Source: Holdemanella sp. MSK.7.32 (GTDB lineage: Bacteria; Bacillota_I; Bacilli_A; Erysipelotrichales; Erysipelotrichaceae). From it: a DNA stretch of 26,723 nt. The position numbers and the translations under genes were made by a program. The notes beneath the pieces were generated by a model. The model did no database searches, had not been told where the DNA came from, and worked only from the letters and a program-made list of their open reading frames with translations. The stretch spans positions 1 through 26,723 of the forward strand of contig NZ_JANFYN010000029.1 of assembly GCF_024460475.1 (NCBI RefSeq), given 5' to 3'. This document shows, one piece after another, positions 1-8,006 of this stretch (its first letter is position 1; the number at the start of each line of letters is the position of its first letter).

Positions 1-67
1 TAATTTACAACAACAATATACTTACATTAAAATGTCTAACTTTTAGTCGTCTGTTTCTATATAAAAC

Positions 68-112
68 AAAGGATCGATATTCTATTTTTCCTATGAATAT
101 CGGTCCTTTTTC
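68..112. terminator. Bidirectional-looking hairpin terminator
   Basis: A 15-bp stem (positions 68-82 with 95-109, one G-T wobble) closes a 12-base loop. It is followed by a T-run on the plus strand and by TTTGTTTT on the minus strand. It lies just past the stop of the decayed minus-strand gene and probably ended that transcript. It could also end a plus-strand gene lying left of the window. Confidence 0.75.
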
Positions 113-113
113 A

Positions 114-333
114 TTAATAGTATTCTTTACAATATTCGATAAATCCCTTCTTATATACTAAAGCTATTAAAGTCAACTTATTTTCTAACGCTGCTTTAGG
201 TGTTGCTCCATCTTGTTCTTTAGCACTGACATTCGTTTAAGATGAATTCTGTTGGCCTAAGTACAATCATTACATCTTTTTTTACCGGTAGTGTTGTATC
301 CTCTTTTGATACAATCTTAACCACAAGGCTAAA
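114..333 (-). pseudogene. Decayed fragment, ABC-transporter ATPase C-terminus (TOBE-like)
   Basis: This 220-base stretch has no intact gene but keeps readable minus-strand coding sense in two frames. The upstream frame gives about 30 residues containing KKDVMIVLRPTEFILN. After a frame change near position 235, the second frame gives a segment with ALENKLTLIALVYKKGFIEY and then a stop. The RPxE motif followed by an N-x-L...VYxGxxxEY pattern resembles the TOBE domain at the C-terminus of spermidine/iron-type ABC ATPases. An in-frame stop precedes the fragment, and no Walker motifs are present in the window. The family assignment comes from pattern memory and is tentative. That it is a broken coding remnant ending just before a terminator is better supported. 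Confidence 0.4.
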
Positions 334-371
334 TTATCCTTTTGTTTTGCCTATACTAAATTAGTATTGCC

Positions 372-400
372 AAAAATAGGATGTTATTGCGTAACATCCT
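372..400 (-). terminator. Terminator of the transketolase operon
   Basis: The stem AGGATGTTA/TAACATCCT (378-386 with 392-400) is followed on the minus strand by TATTTTTG. The stem overlaps the last codons and stop of the transketolase C-terminal subunit gene. Confidence 0.75.
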
Positions 401-1358
401 TCTTACTTATCAATGATTTAACAGCTTCTTCAATATCTTTCTCTGCCATATGATATTTTTCTTTTAAGAAAGGTATCGTTCCGACTTCTCCAAAACAATC
501 TGGAACTCCTAGTCTTTTCATCACGCAAGGAGCTTCTTCAGATAACACTTCAGCAACGGCACTACCTAACCCATTCAGAATATTATGATTTTCCACAGTC
601 ACAATCGCTCCTGTTTCTTTCGATGCCTTAATTATCGCATCTTTATCGATTGGCTTAATTGTAAACATATCCAAAACTCGCACATGAATTCCTTCTTTTG
701 CTAACTTATCAGCTACTCTACATGCATCCGCCACACATATTCCACTTGCGATAATTGTTGCATCACGACCTTCACGTAAAGTGTTTGCCTTTCCAATTTC
801 AAAAGTAGAACCTGCCATATAGATTTGTTCTGCTTTTTTGCGTGATAAACGAATATAGAATACACCATAAATATCTTTTGTCTGTTTTAACATATCTGAT
901 AATACGATCGAATCTGTTGGTTCTATTATTGTAACTGTAGGAACACATCGCATCATACCTATATCTTCTAAAGGAATATGCGTACCTCCATTTCCTCCTG
1001 CAGTAAGTCCTGGATCAGAGCCAATAATGCGTACATTTAATTTCGCATAAGCACAAGAAATAAATACTTGATCCATTACTCGTCTTGTAGTAAAAGGCGC
1101 AAAAGTATGAGTAAATGGAATCAATCCTGTTGCCGACATACCGGCAGCTACACCAATCATATTTGCTTCTTGAATTCCACAATTTACCGTACGCTCTGGA
1201 TACTTCTTAGAGAACTCAACCATCTTAATTGAATTAATAATATCTGCATCTAAATAAACAACTCTTTCATCTTCACTTGCCAAATCATCCATTACTTTTG
1301 CGAAAACCTGGCGCATTTCCAATTCTTCATTTTTAATATCTTTACAAATTTCAAACAT
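384..1358 (-). CDS. Transketolase, C-terminal subunit (pyrimidine-binding and C-terminal domains)
   Basis: This is the 324-residue second half of a split thiamine-diphosphate transketolase. Residue Glu64, in the segment VNCGIQEANMIGVAAGMS, fits the conserved glutamate that activates the cofactor. The rest matches the Pyr domain followed by the transketolase C-terminal domain. It must pair with the N-terminal subunit encoded immediately upstream: the two genes are 2 bases apart, and the start follows a good AAGGAGG site inside the end of that gene. Split transketolases are common in accessory sugar operons and often act on unusual ketoses, for example apulose 4-phosphate (AptAB) or 6-deoxy-6-sulfofructose (SqwGH). 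The substrate here is unknown. A housekeeping role is less likely because the operon has its own GntR regulator and an alcohol dehydrogenase. Confidence 0.9.
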   Translation of the reverse strand: MFEICKDIKNEELEMRQVFAKVMDDLASEDERVVYLDADIINSIKMVEFSKKYPERTVNCGIQEANMIGVAAGMSATGLIPFTHTFAPFTTRRVMDQVFISCAYAKLNVRIIGSDPGLTAGGNGGTHIPLEDIGMMRCVPTVTIIEPTDSIVLSDMLKQTKDIYGVFYIRLSRKKAEQIYMAGSTFEIGKANTLREGRDATIIASGICVADACRVADKLAKEGIHVRVLDMFTIKPIDKDAIIKASKETGAIVTVENHNILNGLGSAVAEVLSEEAPCVMKRLGVPDCFGEVGTIPFLKEKYHMAEKDIEEAVKSLISKKDVTQ

Positions 1359-1360
1359 GC

Positions 1361-2188
1361 CTAGGCCTCCTTAATAATTTCATCTAAATGATGTACTGCT
1401 TCTTCATACTGTTCTTCAGTAAAAGTCATGTGATGATTATAGAAAACATCTTTCGCAAATGTACAATCTTTTCCTTTTTCAGTATGTAGCACTATCATAG
1501 ATGGCTTTTCCGTTTGTAGTTTTGCGATTGAAATCGAATTTCTTATTTCATCAACATCATTTCCATTTACTTCTTGTGCAAACCATCCAAAATCTTCAAA
1601 TTTCTTTTTTAAGTCTCCTACATCGCAAATATCTTTTGTATATCCATCCAATTGTTTTAAGTTTTGATCAACAAATGCAATGATATTATTTAACTTTTTT
1701 GTTCCTGCAAACAAAGCACCTTCCCATACTTGACCTTCATCACATTCACCATCACCTAATACAAGATATACATATGAATTGATTTTTTGATAACGTAATC
1801 CCCAAGCTAACCCTAAAGCCGTGGACATTCCTTGTCCTAATGAACCCGTCGTCATATCGATACCTGGAACCATATTCATATCACAATGACTTGGTAATCT
1901 TGTTTGGGAAAGATTGATTGTTTTCATCCATTCCATTGGAAAATATCCCTTAAGCGCTAAAGCTGCATATACAGCAGGCCCACAGTGACCTTTGGATACT
2001 ACTAAACGATCTCGTGTTTTCAAATGCGGTTCTTTTGGATCAATATTCATGACTCCATCATATAATACGGCTAATAAATCAGCCATCGACATGCATCCTC
2101 CAATATGTCCCGCCTTAACTGTGTTTAATCCGTATAAAACAGTTTTTCTAATTTCTGCTGCAAATATCTTCGTTTCTCTTGTTGTCAT
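1361..2188 (-). CDS. Transketolase, N-terminal subunit (TPP-binding domain)
   Basis: This is the 275-residue first half of the split transketolase. It carries the diphosphate-binding motif GDGECDEGQVWEGA (from about residue 145), and the conserved histidines of the family are visible as GHIGG (His28), SKGHCGP (His68) and SHCD (His101). It transfers two-carbon glycolaldehyde units from a ketose donor to an aldose acceptor as a heterotetramer with the product of the next gene. The start codon follows a GTAGGTG ribosome site and lies 8 bases after the stop of the upstream dehydrogenase, so the three genes form one operon. Length and domain composition are normal for an N-terminal subunit. Nothing in the sequence identifies the specific sugar substrate. 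Confidence 0.92.
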   Translation of the reverse strand: MTTRETKIFAAEIRKTVLYGLNTVKAGHIGGCMSMADLLAVLYDGVMNIDPKEPHLKTRDRLVVSKGHCGPAVYAALALKGYFPMEWMKTINLSQTRLPSHCDMNMVPGIDMTTGSLGQGMSTALGLAWGLRYQKINSYVYLVLGDGECDEGQVWEGALFAGTKKLNNIIAFVDQNLKQLDGYTKDICDVGDLKKKFEDFGWFAQEVNGNDVDEIRNSISIAKLQTEKPSMIVLHTEKGKDCTFAKDVFYNHHMTFTEEQYEEAVHHLDEIIKEA

Positions 2189-2196
2189 AGTAACAC

Positions 2197-3312
2197 CTAC
2201 TTATCATATACATTATTATAAATTTCAAGCATATCATTACTGCTTAACTCAACATAATTGTTATTTAATAGCCTTTGTTGTCCTTCTATTACGCTATTCA
2301 CAAATTCAGGCAATTCTTCTTTTTTTATTCCATAACTGCTTAATGGTTTTCTTTTCAATATCTGATTTGTCAATTCAAATAAAGCTTTTAACGAATCTTC
2401 TTTTTCCACATCAAGTATTTCAGATAAAACTCTTAAAAAATCCTGAATTCTTCCATTCGGATCTTTTTCATAGTATTTATTGTATACAGATTCAAACATC
2501 AATTGATTCGCTTCTCCATGCGGAATATGATATGCACCTCCAAGTGGATAGCTTAACGCATGAACAGCCGCACAACCTGCATTTCCAAAAGCAATGCCAG
2601 CTAGATTGGATGCGATTAGGAAATTCTCTGCATATTGGCTCCAGTTTTCTTTACTATCATTAACAACTTTCTTAAATCCATCTAAAATCATTGTCATTGC
2701 CTTTACTGAGAACATTCTAGAATACAATGTGGAATTTGGAGATAAATATGATTCGATTGAATGAATCAATGCATCAATAGAACTAGTCGCAAAAAATTTA
2801 TATGGTAAGGTATCAACCATTTCAGGAATCAATAATGCTTTGTCTGGATAAATCAAATCATCTGCCAATCCCTTTTTAGTTTTTCGCTTCTTCAACTCAG
2901 AAATCGCAACATTGGTAACTTCGCTACCCGTTCCACATGTAGTAGGAACGACATATAATTCCTTTGTTTTTTTATAAGGGATCTCTTGCATAATCACTTG
3001 ATCAATCGTTCCTTCATAATCCAAAATTAGAAATTTTGAAATATCAATAATGGTTCCACCACCAATTGCAACAATTCGTTTAGTATTACTTGGAACATCT
3101 TTACGAATATTCTCAATCATTTCATCAGTAGGTTCTCCTATCCCATATCTTTCTTGAAATATAATGTGTGCTTCAACATCTTTAAGCTTACTATTATAAA
3201 TAAACTCATTTGTAATAATTAAGTCTTCTTTCCCTATTTGCTCTTGCTTAAAACATTCATCAATAGTAGAGAATTTTCTTATTATTGTTTTTAAAACAAA
3301 GATATCTTTCAT
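2197..3312 (-). CDS. Iron-containing alcohol dehydrogenase, 4-hydroxybutyrate dehydrogenase-like
   Basis: This is a 371-residue group III (iron-dependent) alcohol dehydrogenase. The NAD-binding GGGTIID segment is at about residues 84-90. The metal ligands are visible as Asp180 and His184 (SSIDALIHSIESY), His251 (AAVHALSYPLGG) and His265 (YHIPHGEANQ), with the 14-residue His-His spacing of the family. Length and overall sequence recall clostridial 4-hydroxybutyrate dehydrogenases, which interconvert a semialdehyde acid and its hydroxyacid, but substrate specificity is not readable. It is the first gene of the operon. Its promoter contains an operator half of the paired GntR-type sites, and AAGGAGG precedes the ATG. 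Context suggests that it reduces an aldehyde released by the transketolase encoded downstream, disposing of NADH under anaerobic conditions. That is inference. Confidence 0.85.
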   Translation of the reverse strand: MKDIFVLKTIIRKFSTIDECFKQEQIGKEDLIITNEFIYNSKLKDVEAHIIFQERYGIGEPTDEMIENIRKDVPSNTKRIVAIGGGTIIDISKFLILDYEGTIDQVIMQEIPYKKTKELYVVPTTCGTGSEVTNVAISELKKRKTKKGLADDLIYPDKALLIPEMVDTLPYKFFATSSIDALIHSIESYLSPNSTLYSRMFSVKAMTMILDGFKKVVNDSKENWSQYAENFLIASNLAGIAFGNAGCAAVHALSYPLGGAYHIPHGEANQLMFESVYNKYYEKDPNGRIQDFLRVLSEILDVEKEDSLKALFELTNQILKRKPLSSYGIKKEELPEFVNSVIEGQQRLLNNNYVELSSNDMLEIYNNVYDK

Positions 3313-3333
3313 TATTTTATCCTCCTTGATTAC

Positions 3334-3362
3334 ATATTATCACCAATTGTCGACATTCACAA
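3334..3362 (-). promoter_or_regulatory. Promoter of the alcohol dehydrogenase-transketolase operon
   Basis: On the minus strand, TTGTGA (3357-3362) and TAATAT (3334-3339) are separated by exactly 17 bases. The left copy of the palindromic repeat lies inside the spacer, a position suited to repression. Confidence 0.65.
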
Positions 3363-3378
3363 TATAATTGTCGACATT
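3345..3378. promoter_or_regulatory. Paired GntR-type operator, two identical 13-bp sites
   Basis: AATTGTCGACATT occurs at 3345-3357 and again at 3366-3378, 21 bp apart start to start, which is two helical turns. Each copy contains the perfect palindrome TGTCGACA. FCD-type GntR regulators commonly bind short palindromes with a GT...AC core. The pair lies between two divergent promoters, so a single regulator could control both directions. Confidence 0.75.
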
Positions 3379-3387
3379 TATTTATTT

Positions 3388-3416
3388 TTGTATACCTCAC
3401 GTCATTATGTTATACT
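3388..3416 (+). promoter_or_regulatory. Promoter of the GntR regulator gene
   Basis: TTGTAT (3388-3393) and TATACT (3411-3416) are separated by 17 bases. The predicted transcript starts just before the AAGGAG site at 3427-3432. A TTG at 3388 is in frame with the gene but falls in the -35 box, so it is not the start codon. Confidence 0.65.
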
Positions 3417-3438
3417 TAATCTAAATAAGGAGCTAACT

Positions 3439-4092
3439 ATGAAAAAAAATGAAGGTCTAAGTGAACAAGTATATAATTATCTGCTTCTCCAAATTCTTTC
3501 TAATGAATTAAAACCCGGCGAAAAAATTGCAGAAACCAAAATTGCACAAGAATTTAACACTAGTAGAACGCCTATACGAGAAGCAATGAGGAAATTAGAA
3601 AGTCAGGGACTTATCCAAATATTTCCAAAGCGCTACGCTCAAGTTGCTAACTTTTCTGATAAAGAGATTAAAGATATTGGTATGATTCGTATATCACTCG
3701 ATATTCTATCCATAAAACTTGTGGCTATTTATGGTAGTAAAGCCGAATTATTAAATCTAAAAAGTATTGCTGAACAGTGCTTAGAAGCTTTTAATAATAA
3801 TGATGGAGTACAAAGAAGAAAATTGGATTCTGATTTTCACAAAGAGCTATGCCGTATCTCAAAAAATAAATTATTATTCGATATGCAGGAAGACTTATCC
3901 CTAAAAATTCAATTTATCTTAATGCACAATGATTTTAAATCAGTTAACGATAAAGAACATTTGAACCAACATATTCAAATTGTAGATTCGCTAATAGAAG
4001 GCAATATTGAGCAGGCATTGAAACTAGATATTCAACATTTATCTGAATTCTATTGTCTTGATATTGATTCACCTATCGAATTCTTTTTATAA
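3439..4092 (+). CDS. GntR-family transcriptional regulator with FCD ligand domain
   Basis: This is a 217-residue regulator. Residues from about 5 to 75 form the winged helix of the GntR family (segments LKPGEKIAETKIAQEFNTSRTPIREAMRKLESQGLI). The helical C-terminal part matches an FCD domain, with putative metal or ligand residues in LDSDFHKEL, NQHIQIVDSL and DIQHLSEFY. I chose the ATG at 3439, which sits 6 bases after AAGGAG; the longer in-frame TTG start would overlap the promoter. It is divergent from the dehydrogenase-transketolase operon and separated from it by two palindromic sites, so it very likely represses that operon and itself. The ligand is unknown, though FCD regulators usually sense small carboxylic or sugar acids. 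Confidence 0.9.
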   Translation: MKKNEGLSEQVYNYLLLQILSNELKPGEKIAETKIAQEFNTSRTPIREAMRKLESQGLIQIFPKRYAQVANFSDKEIKDIGMIRISLDILSIKLVAIYGSKAELLNLKSIAEQCLEAFNNNDGVQRRKLDSDFHKELCRISKNKLLFDMQEDLSLKIQFILMHNDFKSVNDKEHLNQHIQIVDSLIEGNIEQALKLDIQHLSEFYCLDIDSPIEFFL

Positions 4093-4100
4093 AAAGCATA

Positions 4101-4134
4101 AAAAAACAAGTCAATTTTGTGACTTGTTTTTTTT
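4101..4134. terminator. Bidirectional terminator between convergent genes
   Basis: The stem AAAACAAGTCA/TGACTTGTTTT with a 6-base loop is flanked by A-runs on the left and T-runs on the right. It can end both the GntR transcript and the long minus-strand sugar-acid operon, whose last stop codon is at 4138. Confidence 0.85.
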
Positions 4135-4137
4135 CAC

Positions 4138-4956
4138 CTATTTCTTTTCAAAAGCATTTGTTTCTGGGTTAAACTTAGCATCATGAAGCCAAGTAAATGC
4201 TTCATCTTCACAACGATCCGTTTGAAGCCATGGATTTCCATCTAAGTGACGAATCATCCAACAAGTATACATCTGATATCCAGGCGCTGTTGATTGTGGA
4301 TGTAGCTTTCCTCCTGGAATTGCTGAAAAACTTCGGTTCACACTTTTATATACTTCATCCCCTACAAAACTAGCTCCAAATCCTTCTGGATGATCAAATA
4401 AGAAATAGTAACATTCTGGCTGTGGGTGTCTATGTGGCAAATATCCAGACCAGTTTCCTGGATCATTTAAAACTTCACCTAAAACCATATTACTTTTCGG
4501 TTCAATATCATGATCAATAATTGTATTTACTCTACGATTTGCGACATTGCCATACCAGCCTTGACTCGAATATTTCCATGGTGCATCTTCTGGTGTATAT
4601 AATTTTGACTTAAATGTTACCTTATTTTTTGTTTTCTGAACTAAAATCTCTGTCTCTTCCAAAGCCTTTACAGAGATAATTTTACTATGTGAAACATGCC
4701 CTGCATATGGCCCTTCTAAAAATACACTTTTACGTGAAACAATTTTCTCAATTCCATCTACGTTTATTTCAATTTTACCATTCAATAATAAAGCCGCAAT
4801 CTCTTCATCATCACTTGTAAATATTTTTGTTTGATTCTTTTCCAATTTATATACGCGAATATCCATCAACATATCTCTATATTCATTTTCATATGTTGTT
4901 AAAATCATTTCTCCACTCTCATCAAATTTTGGATATCCAAACACTTTTTTTTCCAT
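4138..4956 (-). CDS. iolB: IolB-like isomerase (KduI/IolB bicupin family), first paralogue
   Basis: This is a 272-residue protein of the family that includes 5-deoxy-D-glucuronate isomerase (IolB), which converts an aldose uronate into the 2-deoxy-5-keto acid. The C-terminal cupin carries the expected metal ligands His175, His177 and Glu181 (in PHRHPQPECYYF) and His219 (in KLHPQSTAPGY). The segments DPGNWS, PEGFGASF and IRHLDGNPW also fit. The ATG at 4956 is preceded by AGGAGG; a TTG two codons further up is unlikely. It is the last gene of the long minus-strand operon, 10 bases after the kinase gene. No inositol dehydrogenase, IolD or IolE accompanies it, so its substrate may be another deoxyuronate. 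A paralogue lies at 18845-19630. Confidence 0.82.
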   Translation of the reverse strand: MEKKVFGYPKFDESGEMILTTYENEYRDMLMDIRVYKLEKNQTKIFTSDDEEIAALLLNGKIEINVDGIEKIVSRKSVFLEGPYAGHVSHSKIISVKALEETEILVQKTKNKVTFKSKLYTPEDAPWKYSSQGWYGNVANRRVNTIIDHDIEPKSNMVLGEVLNDPGNWSGYLPHRHPQPECYYFLFDHPEGFGASFVGDEVYKSVNRSFSAIPGGKLHPQSTAPGYQMYTCWMIRHLDGNPWLQTDRCEDEAFTWLHDAKFNPETNAFEKK

Positions 4957-4966
4957 AAACAACCTC

Positions 4967-6274
4967 CTATGTTAACTTTTTTACTACATTATATAAAGTT
5001 GTTTTATCCCCAACATTTCCAGGGAAAATCACAACAGGCAAATCTTCAAATTTACAATCATCAACACAACGAATCACACCCACATTTTGTTCAATTTGGC
5101 CTAAAACAAAAGCCATTTTTACATTCAAGCCATTTGTTAATGTATCCGATGATGTAATACCACCCTTTGTAATCAAAAAACGCGGCCTCTGTGTTAACTG
5201 CTTTAAAACATTAGTTAGTGCAAAAGATATTTGTGTTGCCATTTCTAATTGTTTTTCTTTATCCTCACTTGGAAAATCTACTCTATCTCTTCTTGTTGCT
5301 AAAACAACTAATTTATTATTCTGCAACAAATTATTTACAATATTCGTACATCGAATTGTTTCTTGTTCAAGCATCCCATTTAATATTTCGTGTTGGTTAA
5401 ATTCAACCCATTCTAAATTTTTATAATTCTCTTTTAAATATTCAAGTTGTTCTTTTGTCTTATTTACATGAGACCCTACTATAATCAGTCCACCTAATCC
5501 CTCATTAATACAATCTTCTTTGTCTAGATAAGAATGATCAGTGATATGTCCTAATTCTTTAACCAGACTAGCTGCACATCTAAAAATATAGCGTTTATCC
5601 GTCTTCTCATAAGCCGATACAAACTTTTGTAAATCTTGCATACAAGTACAATTTACAATCACTTTCCTAAATCCAGAGACAGAATTTAATTTAGATACGA
5701 CTAAAGATTCATCTTGTAAATCCGCTATAGAAAGGCTTATACAACTTGATGCTAAATATGACTTATTTGTTTTTTCTTCAACATACTCTTTTAGGTTACT
5801 TGACTGAAAAGAGAATGTTTTATCTTTTGCAAATTCTGTTTTACCTACAGGCACCCAAACTTCATTCAATAAAACATAATGAATATCCTTTTCTGTTTTG
5901 CGTATTCCATCTAAATAAGGGCAAAGTATTTCTCCATCAATATGTATGTGATTCTGTTTTAACACATCATAGATAACTTGTGTTTCTGTAGGATAATGTC
6001 CTCTTAATGTCGAATCACTTCTTGAAATAATTGTAAAATCAATGTCTAACTTTTTTGCTACATCTATAATATTTTGAATTAATTCTTTATGATATTGAAT
6101 CGTATACTCTTTTGAAAACGCTCTAGAATTCGTCAATATATAAAACAAGTTTTGACTTTGTAAAAAAGCTTTTTCAATACTTACTTTGTCCGTTTGTGTA
6201 ATCATATACACATCATGAACCGTTTGAATTCCAGTAGGATCATCATCAAGTACAATATATTTTTTATTCTCCAT
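4967..6274 (-). CDS. Four-carbon acid sugar kinase family protein (DUF1537)
   Basis: This is a 435-residue kinase of the DUF1537 family, whose characterised members phosphorylate threonate, erythronate, 3-oxo-tetronates and 3-oxo-isoapionate. The N-terminal sugar-binding domain starts with DDDPTGIQTVHD (Asp10-Asp12) and contains NSRA (49-52) and SRSDSTLRGHYP (84-95). The C-terminal nucleotide-binding domain contains TKGGITSSDTL. It is therefore complete and looks active. Its start overlaps the end of the racemase-like gene by 11 bases and lacks a clear ribosome site of its own, indicating translational coupling. Its presence argues that the pathway includes a tetronate or keto-acid intermediate. 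The exact substrate cannot be read from sequence. Confidence 0.88.
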   Translation of the reverse strand: MENKKYIVLDDDPTGIQTVHDVYMITQTDKVSIEKAFLQSQNLFYILTNSRAFSKEYTIQYHKELIQNIIDVAKKLDIDFTIISRSDSTLRGHYPTETQVIYDVLKQNHIHIDGEILCPYLDGIRKTEKDIHYVLLNEVWVPVGKTEFAKDKTFSFQSSNLKEYVEEKTNKSYLASSCISLSIADLQDESLVVSKLNSVSGFRKVIVNCTCMQDLQKFVSAYEKTDKRYIFRCAASLVKELGHITDHSYLDKEDCINEGLGGLIIVGSHVNKTKEQLEYLKENYKNLEWVEFNQHEILNGMLEQETIRCTNIVNNLLQNNKLVVLATRRDRVDFPSEDKEKQLEMATQISFALTNVLKQLTQRPRFLITKGGITSSDTLTNGLNVKMAFVLGQIEQNVGVIRCVDDCKFEDLPVVIFPGNVGDKTTLYNVVKKLT

Positions 6275-6923
6275 AAATCATGTCTTTTGCAGTTTGAATT
6301 GCTAGCTCCGGACTTGTTAAAACTGGTTTATCAACATTCTTTATATATGGTAAAATTGCTGTCATTGAACCTTGAGCTAGTACAATTACATCACAAGCCT
6401 TACTTGCTTCTTCAATTTTACTTAATACTAACTGATTATGTTTTTCCACATTCTTTTCTTTCATCAAAATATCCAAGGCCCCATCCACTAGATATTCAAT
6501 AACCTCTACATCCTTATTTGCTTCTACAGCCTTACGTTTAATCAAATTGCAGCTAGGTAACATTGTTGATTTTACTGTCGCAATCACACCAATTTTGTTT
6601 CCTAATTCCACTGCTTTTTTAGCCATTGGCTCATCAATTTTTAAAGTTGGTATTGTTGTTGATTTTTTTGCGACATCAAAAGCTTCACCAACACTTGAAC
6701 ATTGGTTGAAAATCAAATCTGGATGTAATGAATTTGCGACTTGAACATACATGTTCATTCGCGAAATAATCTGTGGTGTTGGCCCATTATTCTTTTTCAC
6801 TTCTTCTAGAAGTGAATCATCAATAATATTAACTAACTCAACATCTGGCATATATTTCTTAACCAATGCTTTTAAATCATTCAATGATACTGGGCTTGTG
6901 TGAATCATTACAATTTTCTTCAT
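6264..6923 (-). CDS. Asp/Glu/hydantoin racemase-family protein lacking the second catalytic cysteine
   Basis: This 219-residue protein has the two-lobed racemase-fold pattern. The first lobe ends in DLIFNQCSSVGEA with the expected nucleophilic cysteine at residue 75. The second lobe has DVIVLAQGSMTAI, where amino acid racemases normally carry another cysteine; here position 184 is glutamine. Members with one cysteine include decarboxylases, isomerases and other non-racemase enzymes, so an amino acid racemase function is doubtful. It starts 4 bases downstream of the GldA-like gene after AGGGGGT and overlaps the kinase gene by 11 bases. Its tight coupling to a sugar-acid kinase suggests action on a sugar acid or keto acid. 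The reaction is unknown. Confidence 0.75.
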   Translation of the reverse strand: MKKIVMIHTSPVSLNDLKALVKKYMPDVELVNIIDDSLLEEVKKNNGPTPQIISRMNMYVQVANSLHPDLIFNQCSSVGEAFDVAKKSTTIPTLKIDEPMAKKAVELGNKIGVIATVKSTMLPSCNLIKRKAVEANKDVEVIEYLVDGALDILMKEKNVEKHNQLVLSKIEEASKACDVIVLAQGSMTAILPYIKNVDKPVLTSPELAIQTAKDMIYGE

Positions 6924-6927
6924 AGTT

Positions 6928-7995
6928 TTACCCCCTATAATCTTCTAATTTCATTATTGCGTTTAAAATCAATTCTTTTGTAACCTTATAAGGTACATGT
7001 CTTAACTCTTGATTGATTACGGTTTTTTCTAATATATCCGATAAATCTTCATTTCTTCTTAATTCTAAATCCGCTAAACAAATTGGAAGACCAATTTCTT
7101 CATGTAATTGATATGTTTTTTTCAACAATTCCAATTGATTGTCCATCATCAATTGCACTAAAGTGCCATAGGAAACAACTTCCCCGTGCAAATGGCCTTT
7201 TTCAATATGTTGACGTACAGTTAGTCCATAAAACAATGCATGCGATAATGCCGAATTATATTCGGAATCAACAAGCAAAGATACACATCCTGTAGTAATA
7301 ATAATATTTTGAATAGTTCTTTCAACTTCATGACTCAACTTATACTCTTTGGCATCTTCTAATGCCTTCTTTGCATCTCTAAGTACAGGATAATAACAAT
7401 TTTCTCCAATCTTAATACCTAACTCACTAGTGAAATTTAATTCATCATTTCGAGCACTAAACGTTGATTCAATGTGCTTAGCCATCGTATCTCCTATGCC
7501 TGCCCACAAGTATTTGATAGGTGCTCTAACAATAATATTTGGTTCAATAAAACAATGTACTGGTGGATTTTTCAGTTGCACAATTTCCAAAAACTCTCCA
7601 TTTAAATCATACATAATGCTGATTTTAGTGACTGCCACGCATGTTGAAGCAATCGTGGGAATAGTATATACAGGAATATTCAATTGATTTCCAGCACACT
7701 TTACAGTATCAATACATTTTCCTCCCCCAATCGCAAATAATGCATTGCAAGATTGTATATCTTTTACCTGTAATATTTTATTCACATTTGCATAATTTGC
7801 TTCTTTTCCATAGCATTGCTCGGCAAGAATTTCATAGTTATCTGTATTTAATATTTTATCTACGTATTGTTTTGCCTCACCATACGCTTTTTGACCATAA
7901 AATACAGCTATTTTAGAATGTTTTGGGACAAATTTTTCTATTTCTAGAAGTGCATTTTCTCCCATTGTAAAGTTTGGTAAAAACGATGTTTTCAT
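6928..7995 (-). CDS. Glycerol dehydrogenase-like (GldA-type) NAD-dependent dehydrogenase
   Basis: This 355-residue member of the dehydroquinate synthase-like/iron-ADH superfamily belongs to the GldA branch. The nucleotide-binding motif GGGKCIDTVK is at residues 90-99. Likely metal ligands are Asp169 (AGIGDTMAKHIE), His252 (NSALSHALFYGL) and His270 (EKGHLHGEVV), matching the one Asp, two His pattern of glycerol dehydrogenase. Family members oxidise polyols or hydroxyketones, and the substrate here is unknown. The ATG follows TTAGGAGT. A strong terminator-like hairpin lies in the 23-base gap separating it from the isomerase gene upstream, so it and the following genes may be expressed at lower or conditional levels. 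Confidence 0.82.
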   Translation of the reverse strand: MKTSFLPNFTMGENALLEIEKFVPKHSKIAVFYGQKAYGEAKQYVDKILNTDNYEILAEQCYGKEANYANVNKILQVKDIQSCNALFAIGGGKCIDTVKCAGNQLNIPVYTIPTIASTCVAVTKISIMYDLNGEFLEIVQLKNPPVHCFIEPNIIVRAPIKYLWAGIGDTMAKHIESTFSARNDELNFTSELGIKIGENCYYPVLRDAKKALEDAKEYKLSHEVERTIQNIIITTGCVSLLVDSEYNSALSHALFYGLTVRQHIEKGHLHGEVVSYGTLVQLMMDNQLELLKKTYQLHEEIGLPICLADLELRRNEDLSDILEKTVINQELRHVPYKVTKELILNAIMKLEDYRG

Positions 7996-8006
7996 ACTTA
8001 ACTCCT

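Noticed and set aside
349..369. Inverted repeat ATACTAAATTAGTAT just downstream of the transketolase terminator.
   Set aside because: It is short and AT-only without a T-run. The stronger hairpin at 372-400 explains termination.
1992..2663. A 223-codon plus-strand open frame opposite the transketolase and dehydrogenase genes.
   Set aside because: It is antisense to two clearly conserved genes, has no ribosome site, and shows a composition typical of a shadow frame.
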